Source of the DNA: Pohlia nutans
Lineage: Eukaryota; Streptophyta; Bryopsida; Bryales; Mniaceae
Direction: 5' to 3'
Assembly: GCA_022496805.1 (NCBI GenBank)
Contig: CM040097.1
Coordinates: 20,946,072 to 21,010,071, forward strand
Length of the DNA: 64,000 nt
The notes under the pieces were generated by a model, which saw nothing but the letters and a program-made list of their open reading frames with translations, made no database searches and was not told where the DNA came from. The position numbers were made by a program, and so were the translations under genes. Positions 57,905-64,000 of this stretch are shown here, in pieces (position 1 is the first letter of the stretch; the number at the start of each line of letters is the position of its first letter).

Positions 57905-58487
57905 CCCGGAGAGATCACTCAATGTATTCCTCATAAACCACGTGCAATCAAGTGATTTTTCAACCCCCTATTTACTTTTTAACACAATTTGATTTAGCTC
58001 CAAATTTTTGAGTGTTATCACATAATCATTATATCTTTTATTTGAAAAGAACTTTGATAAGATTAAATTTAACACCGCGTCTAAAAACACAATTGAAGAT
58101 TGAACTAAAATGATTGTATTTTCACTTCAAATATTTATGAAGATTGCATTTGGATTACAACAACACCCAACTTTGGTATACAAGAACTATAACTAAGCCT
58201 TCAATTATTGGCAATTTAAAAATATTTAAAAAAATAATTTTTACCATATAAAATAAGGGGTCCAAAAAAATAATTAGCTGTACAGTGTATTTATTTTCTT
58301 TAAAAAACTGTAAGTAATTTTTTAGAATAAAGAAAATTCACAAAAATTCACAATATAAAATTTCAACATAGAAAAGCATACGATATTTTTTTCAAATTGT
58401 TTGAATGATTTTTTACAATATAAAATAGGGGGTCAAAGATTTGATCGCACATGTTGTATGAGGAATACATTGAGTGATCTCCCCGGG
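57905..58487. mobile_element. 583-bp MITE with long inverted ends in the LINE
   Basis: The ends read CCCGGAGAGATCACTCAATG and, from the right, CCCGGGGAGATCACTCAATG, with similarity continuing for about 90 bp. A perfect 8-bp TTACGAAT duplication flanks it. The interior is AT-rich and non-coding. The ends and the 8-bp target resemble those of the 7.8-kb transposon at 9903-17709 (CTCGGGGGGGACACTT, with GTGCG plus an A-rich block further in), so it may be a non-autonomous relative. Confidence 0.85.
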
Positions 58488-58989
58488 TTACGAATAAATC
58501 TAGTGAAAACTTGCTGTTCTATTAGTTCTTCCTCCAAGAATTGAATGAGTCGCAGCTGACATGACATGGCTCCTACTATGTATTGAGGGACGTCTTCGAA
58601 AATAGAGAATTCCATCTCGTCTTCACTGAGCGATGGGCGGAAAGTATGGCTCACTTGCACCAAAATCATTGAGAGATCCGCATCAGCAGTGTCAAACAAG
58701 CCGATCCAGTCACTGTTTTGCAGCTGGTATAGGTGGTTGCGCAATAAGTTGAGCCAGACTTATGGGATCATGTGTTTGACAGCGTCATATGACCCTCGTT
58801 CATAGTCATGCAATCGATACTCAAGTTATAATTCCTCCTATGTGCGAAACTCATTCTCTTCGCAATTCCATAGATCAACGATGTAACAGAGGTTGCACTG
58901 GGATAGTTCCTTACCCCTTTCGATGGAAAAGCCAAAGTGACTGCCGATGAAGTCAGTGGCCTACTACAAACTTCTATTAAGAACTTCAT

Positions 58990-61855
58990 TGAAGTTGGTG
59001 GGGGCAGGGATCTCTACTGTTTTGACTAGCTTTTGCCATGCTTGAATAACTTTGCGCCAAATGCGCAATCCTCCCGTGGCTAAAAAGTGTGACGTGAAAA
59101 TCTAATTGTAAGATGGTGCCCATTTGCCTCCTTTACGGGTTGGGTTGCAAGTTAGCATTTGATAACGAAGCAAAATCTTCAGGCTCGTATCACCTGGTTC
59201 CAAGGTATGAATTATCCATTTCCCTAGGAGGGCAAAAGTTGTTGTTTCTGAGTCCAGCAAGTTAAGGTCCCCGTGCTTCCTATGTAACGTGTAGTACGCA
59301 CATCAGACGCGAGCTCGGCTCGTGTGGTCTGATCCACCCCATAGATAAGTCCTCAACAACGCACGGATTCTACAAAGTACTTTCAGAGAGCCGGCCCAAA
59401 TGCTGGTGAAGTAACATAAGGTAGAGGCCAGTACCGAGTAGACGATTGTCTTGCGCCCGGCGAGGGACAGTTGCTGCGACCTCCAGTATTGTATTTTCTT
59501 TGCTACTTTCTGGTAAAGAAAATTGTCTATATCTGCCATTGCTAGGTCGATACCGAATGGGGTCTCCAAGAATTTTGACATAGAATGATCTTGGCCCAGA
59601 CAAAGTCAAATTCGGTGAGCTAGTCTGGTAGCCGCGCATGGGAGAAGAAATATGCCGTGATTGCCGTCGACTTGCCCCAATTTATAGTGAGGCTAGAAGC
59701 TAATGAGAAGTGACTAAGGAGAAGAACCAAAGTTTGGAGGTTATCACGAGTAGCCTGCAAAGAAAATTTTGTGTCATCTGCATCAAGTCCAATGATATGT
59801 TGTTTGCCACTTTCAGGTAGCCTGATGTTTTCTAGAGTGCATGTATCTTTGGTAGCTGTAACTACAGCTTGGAGAGTTATTCCAATGAGAAGGAAAAGGT
59901 ACAGTGCCATTGGGCAGCCTTGCCTTACTCCCCGTTCAATGTCAAACAATGGAGTAAGTTTCCCGTTGACACTAATTGTGGGAGTTGTGTCTTAAAAATG
60001 TATCCAAATCATACCAATGAAAGAAGCAGGCATACCTAGCTTCTGCATACTGTAGAACAATTAGTCAAGATCCATTGAGTTAGAGGCTTTTTGAAAATCA
60101 AGTTACAAAAAGACAAGTTCTTGTTGGGACTATTTTGCTCACGGGATCGTCTCGGCTTGAAGGAAGACATTATCAAGAATGTATCATGAATCGAGGAAGA
60201 AAAGCTGACTACTATAGGCTAATGACTTGAGTGAGGATACTCTGAAGGCGTAATTGTATAGCGTTGGCCACAATTTTATATGTGGAGTTAAACAATGTTA
60301 TAGGCCTCTAGTTATGCAAGCATTGACGATCCCCGCCCTTGTGTAAGAGAAAAATCTAGCCTTTAGTGACACCCATTGGGAATCGTCCTTGCTGAATAGA
60401 TTTTTGCACTATACGAGTGTAGTTGGGCCCAATAAATTCCCAATACTGTTGGAACATGTCAACGACAATACCATCTGGACCCGGGCTCTTGGCGTAGGCA
60501 AATTTTTTGCAAGCTTCTTGCAATTTTTCTTGTGTGAGCGGACGATCCAGTTCCAACCGCATGGGTTTTGTGATTATGGGAGAAAGCTTCTCTAGAAGTT
60601 TACTACCGGCCAGCTCTTTGTTCAGGGTAACTTCGGGTGCTGAGTACAAGCAGCGGTAAAAGTTGAAGCAGATGTCCTCAATACCTACAGCATCAATGAC
60701 CACTTCACCATGGTCATTTTCCAAGGCAGAGATGAGGGATGGGGACAGCCGATCCCGCACCCAAAGGAAAAAATCCTTGGTCATGGCATCGTCGAATGTC
60801 TTCCACGGTATCCGCGACTGTAGGTGTCGGTCCGCTACTCGACACGCTTCTAGGGCCTGAAGGTGCAACTGTGAAATGCTTTGCATCGCTTGGGTCTTGT
60901 AGGAGGCTGGGTCAGTGTCAAGGTCCGCGTTGACGTGTTGAAGATCTTGGTGTGTCTCTACTTCTTCAAGCCGGGCTGCGCGTGCTTTGCGCTTGCACTG
61001 TGCCTTGTAGAATTTGATCAGCTTGTGCAAGTTGTGAAAAAAAGACGTAGCTTGGAGAAGACTCTGCCACAACACCTAGGCCTCGGATTGTTTAAATTGG
61101 ATTGTAAGTGAAATGGGGCAGTGTCCAGATCGTAAGGCGTTGCCCCGAATCATGTATTGTTCAATGGGTTGACTGGCTCCTGCATCAAAAGTGTAGCAGC
61201 GGTCTAGCCACGCCATTATTTGCGTCCCGTGGCTTTGCATTTTGTCCCACATATACCGGAGCCCGTTGACTTCTCTTGAAGGTTCCGGGATGCTGAGGGC
61301 CTCTTTCAGAATATTGAAAAGTGCACGTTCTCGGCCAAAAAGTAGCCGGCTGCACTGGAATAATTTATCCACATGAATCTCAACCATATTGAAATCTCTG
61401 AGTACTACCCACTTAGAGTGTCGGGGTAGCTTATGTAACATCGCTTCCCAAAGTACACATCTTTCTAAGGGTGTGTTGGGGGCATGTAGATTTACAATGC
61501 CTAAGTTGCTACCAAGGATCCCGCTCAAGACGAACTATTGAGCTCTATTGCCCAACATGACTCCGGAAGAGCTTACTAGTTGAGCCCACTGAGCGTTCAA
61601 TAGCGTAGCCATGCCACCTTTCCCAGCCGTCCGACCATCAGAGGTGTATCCCACAGAGGCCTCAGCCATCCAAATTTTAGCTACGTGCCAAAGCTGACGA
61701 CCTAATTGTTGGGCCGCACCATTTCGAAGTTTATGCTCTTGTAAGCAAAGGACGTCGATCCTCGCGTGAATGCCGGAAATGTATCCTCAAAACCTAGCAA
61801 CGGCACCCGTGTTGTTGAGGCCTTGAATGTTCTACGACATCAGTTGTACTTTCAT
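58990..61855 (-). pseudogene. LINE endonuclease / reverse transcriptase
   Basis: The ATG at 61853-61855 opens MKVQLMS, stop, NIQGLNNTG, with a stop where L1 endonucleases have Trp. RIDVLCLQEHKLRNG follows, then LRDFNM (usual GDFN) and ALRSGHCPISL (usual SDHCP). The RT domain has AYAKSPGPDGI (60480), IFLLHKGGDRQ and RPITLFNSTYKIVAN (60330), GVRQGCPMALYLFL (59920), DADDTKFSLQA (59780; usual F/YADD) and the L1-typical SLAGRKTIVYSVLASTLCYF (59450). At least ten stops or frameshifts are present. The protein nicked target DNA and reverse-transcribed its own RNA; this copy is dead. Confidence 0.8.
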
Positions 61856-62189
61856 GATCGAGGCTTCGAGGGGGAGTGTTGAGCGGCTCCCACGCTGGTG
61901 GAGGATCGAGTACGTATGCCCCACATGTCTTACTATGGCATAACAGTGGCGTTACAAGTTGTGGTCGTCGGACATGACTTCAAGGGTGCGTCAGGTAGTT
62001 TGTGAGCAGAAGCTTTGATATGTCCCAAGGAGGCTGCTCGGAAGTCCATCGTTGCTGCTGTGGCCATGTGCGTGGCAGAGACAAGGTTTTAAGTATTGAG
62101 GTAATTGATGTACGGTAGTATTGCTAGGAGCCAAAGAGGTTCGGGTGCTAAATAATGGTGTGTGGGAAGAGGGGTTAGGCATGGGCTGA
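61856..62189. other. Spacer between LINE and Copia element
   Basis: No gene was recognised. It may include the 5' leader of the LINE. Confidence 0.4.
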
Positions 62190-63181
62190 TCTCTAGAGTG
62201 TCCTTGTGATGAGTTATCCCATATGGTTTGTCCATGGTGACCCCCTAGTGTACACTACTTAAGGTGGAAGGCCTTTGAGTAAAGATCATCTCTTTCTACG
62301 CATTCCTTCTGTGTGTGTGTGTGTGCCTTGTGCTCTCATCTCCTACCTTCAATAGGTTATGGACCCACTCATGTATGTTGCATGAGTCTTTGATTGCATT
62401 GAGGCAATTAGTTCGAGGTAGTTGCGGAAGGGGTTGATTTGGAGCTTTTGGAAGCATTTTGGAGCGTTTTGGAGGAGTCTTCTCTCTTGGAGGTGTGCAC
62501 GGGCTGAAGTTACACGTGGGAGCACTCTTCTTGGTCGATCTCTTCCTTTGGATTTCCAAGCTTTTCATTCCAAGCCTCTTTTGTAAGTGGAACGTCGTTT
62601 CGTTCAATTTGATGCACTTGTGGTCATACAAGTGATTTGTGAGGTGTTGAGGCTCTAAGGGAGGGTCTATGGTCTGATCTAAGTGATTGGGCACTTGCAT
62701 TGAGGTGTTGCATGTGTTTCATAGCCTTGGAGTGCTCAAATTTTCATTTGGGGTTACTTTATGCACTTGAGCGCACAAAGGTGCGGTTTTGAGCAATTTC
62801 AATGCATTTAGGGTTTCAAGGGGCTTATGTGAGTCCATGAGCATTAATATAGTGCTATTGAGGGACACAAGGGTGTTGATTACGTGCATTGAGTGATTGG
62901 GAACACTAAGGTGTTGATTTGGATCAATCGGAGTAGTGGGAGCTCCATTGAGTGATTTGAGGTGTTTTGGTTAACATCTTTGCAATTTGGGTGAGCTACC
63001 TTCGCATTTGAGTGTTGGAAGGTGTGTGTGGAGCACAAAGGTGCTGATTTGTTGTTTAGGGTTGAACTAGAGGCATCGGAAGCACAAAGGTGCTACTTTC
63101 TATCAAAAAATCATAAAAAACGAGTGTGGTTATTGAGTTTGAGGGTTTAATTGAGTGAGGAGGCATTCGTGAGTAAGGATC
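62190..63181 (+). mobile_element. Probable Copia LTR/leader region
   Basis: The region lies directly upstream of the Copia gag start. It contains a TATA-like TACTTAAGG, a (GT)n run at 62312-62325 and five copies of a phrase like GCACAAAGGTGCTGATTTG (62772, 62864, 62902, 63033, 63080). I could not identify the LTR boundaries or a primer-binding site with confidence, so this is a functional guess from position. Confidence 0.4.
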
Positions 63182-64000
63182 ATGGCATCTTATGAGGGTG
63201 AGGGTCCCAAAGTGGTGGACAAGTTCGATGGCGTGAATTTCCACTTGTGGAAGTTCAAAATGGAGATGGTCATGGCGGAGAAGGAGTTGTGGGACATTGT
63301 CGATGGTAGTGAGGAGCCCCCTCAATCTACTACCGACCCGGGCGTGATGCAAGCATATTTGAGGCGCGAGAAGAAGGCATTTGCCATCTTGGCTCTCAAT
63401 CTTTCGGATTCCCAACTCGCGCACATTCGTTCGTGCAAGACACCCCGCGAGGCATGGGCCAATCTTTGCAACATTCACGAAGCAAAGAGTTTGGCCAACA
63501 TATTGTTTTTGCGGCGCAAGTTCTTCACCATCAAGATGGAGGAAGAAGACGACATGTTGGCGCACATCAACAAAGTCAAGGCACTCGCTGATCAACTCAA
63601 CGGTGCGGACGTGACCATTTCCGATGGGGATGTTGTGATGACCCTTTTGGAAAGCCTACCACCCTCGTACGAGTATCTCATCGTGGCCATAGAGTCAAGG
63701 CCCATTTCGGAGCTCACATTGGACTATGTGACCTCGCGGTTGTTGCACGAGCTCTCGCGGCGAAAGGAGAATGAGTCTCGTGGAGATAGTGCGGCTCTCA
63801 TGGCAAAGCAATCCAAGAATGGAGGCGGTGGGAGCTCTAGCGATAAGGCGTGCTTCTATTGCGGTAAGAAGGGCCACATTGCCAAGTTTTGTTACAAACG
63901 CAAGAGGGATGAGAAAGGGGAGAGTGCAAACAACACTAAAACTCGTGATGATGATGATGAGTATGCGTTTACTACGCGGTATGTCTCTTGGGATGCAAGC
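63182..64000 (+). CDS. Copia-type gag (start of gag-pol), runs off window
   Basis: The ATG at 63182 opens 273 codons without a stop to the window edge. The N-terminus MASYEGEGPKVVDKFDGVNF and LWKFKMEMVMAEKELWDIV is the retrotransposon-gag (UBN2/DUF4219-like) pattern. HLW, EAWANL and LLESLPPSYEYL are characteristic. A CCHC zinc knuckle, CFYCGKKGHIAKFC (63850-63891), follows an acidic-basic linker. Gag packages the element's RNA; protease, integrase and RT should follow beyond 64000. The frame is intact and GC-richer than its surroundings, suggesting a relatively young copy. Confidence 0.9.
   Translation, partial: MASYEGEGPKVVDKFDGVNFHLWKFKMEMVMAEKELWDIVDGSEEPPQSTTDPGVMQAYLRREKKAFAILALNLSDSQLAHIRSCKTPREAWANLCNIHEAKSLANILFLRRKFFTIKMEEEDDMLAHINKVKALADQLNGADVTISDGDVVMTLLESLPPSYEYLIVAIESRPISELTLDYVTSRLLHELSRRKENESRGDSAALMAKQSKNGGGGSSSDKACFYCGKKGHIAKFCYKRKRDEKGESANNTKTRDDDDEYAFTTRYVSWDAS

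Larger units (their letters stand above)
57060..61855 (-). mobile_element. L1-type LINE, degenerate
   Basis: It reads from an endonuclease start near 61855 through reverse transcriptase to a C-terminal region near 57060 on the minus strand. Boundaries, poly-A tail and target duplication are not clear. A 583-bp MITE (57905-58487) interrupts the C-terminal part; removing it joins TTACGAAT to the following sequence. Confidence 0.75.

Overview
The window looks like plant nuclear DNA from a transposon-rich, gene-poor region. It is AT-rich, has GT-AG introns, and carries families best known from land plants: CACTA elements with TNP2-type and DUF8039-like proteins, MULE transposases with a WRKY/GCM-like zinc-binding N-terminus and a SWIM finger, an L1-type LINE, a Copia element, a tRNA-derived SINE, and fragments resembling plant formin and REX1-B. 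I saw no intact single-copy host gene. The unfamiliar transposases suggest a non-flowering plant (moss, liverwort, fern or lycophyte), but that is inference.

Layout. 1-9,900: anonymous AT-rich DNA with several MITE families and one unrecognised coding-like block. 9,903-17,709: a complete 7.8-kb DNA transposon with inverted ends and an 8-bp target duplication (AGTGTGGA). It encodes a broken transposase-like protein of a family I cannot name and a second small gene. 18.1-24.2 kb: a decayed MULE (A) on the minus strand. 25.4-42.2 kb: a second MULE (B) whose transposase gene is split in two by a third MULE (C, about 31.4-40.8 kb). C is itself hit by a CACTA element (33,376-35,481) that contains a SINE and a MITE. 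42.2-51.2 kb: anonymous DNA with MITEs. 51,212-56,889: a CACTA element with exact ends, a transposase remnant, a formin exon and one apparently intact four-exon gene. 57.0-61.9 kb: an L1-like LINE on the minus strand, interrupted by a 583-bp MITE. 62.2-64.0 kb: the start of a Copia element, with gag open to the window edge.

The most interesting material is the MULE group. Five termini carry arrays of a TGAGCRG heptamer. In B and C two genes diverge from a central region full of element-specific palindromes; A shows a comparable array upstream of its transposase. In B the divergent pair is transposase plus a REX1-B-like fragment. In C it is a transposase remnant plus a gene for a DNA N4/N6-methyltransferase-like protein, broken by nonsense changes. 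The CACTA element also scatters its own palindrome between and inside its genes. The picture is of several transposon families that each use a private palindrome and carry unrelated cargo. All copies except the CACTA DUF8039-like gene and the partial Copia gag appear broken.
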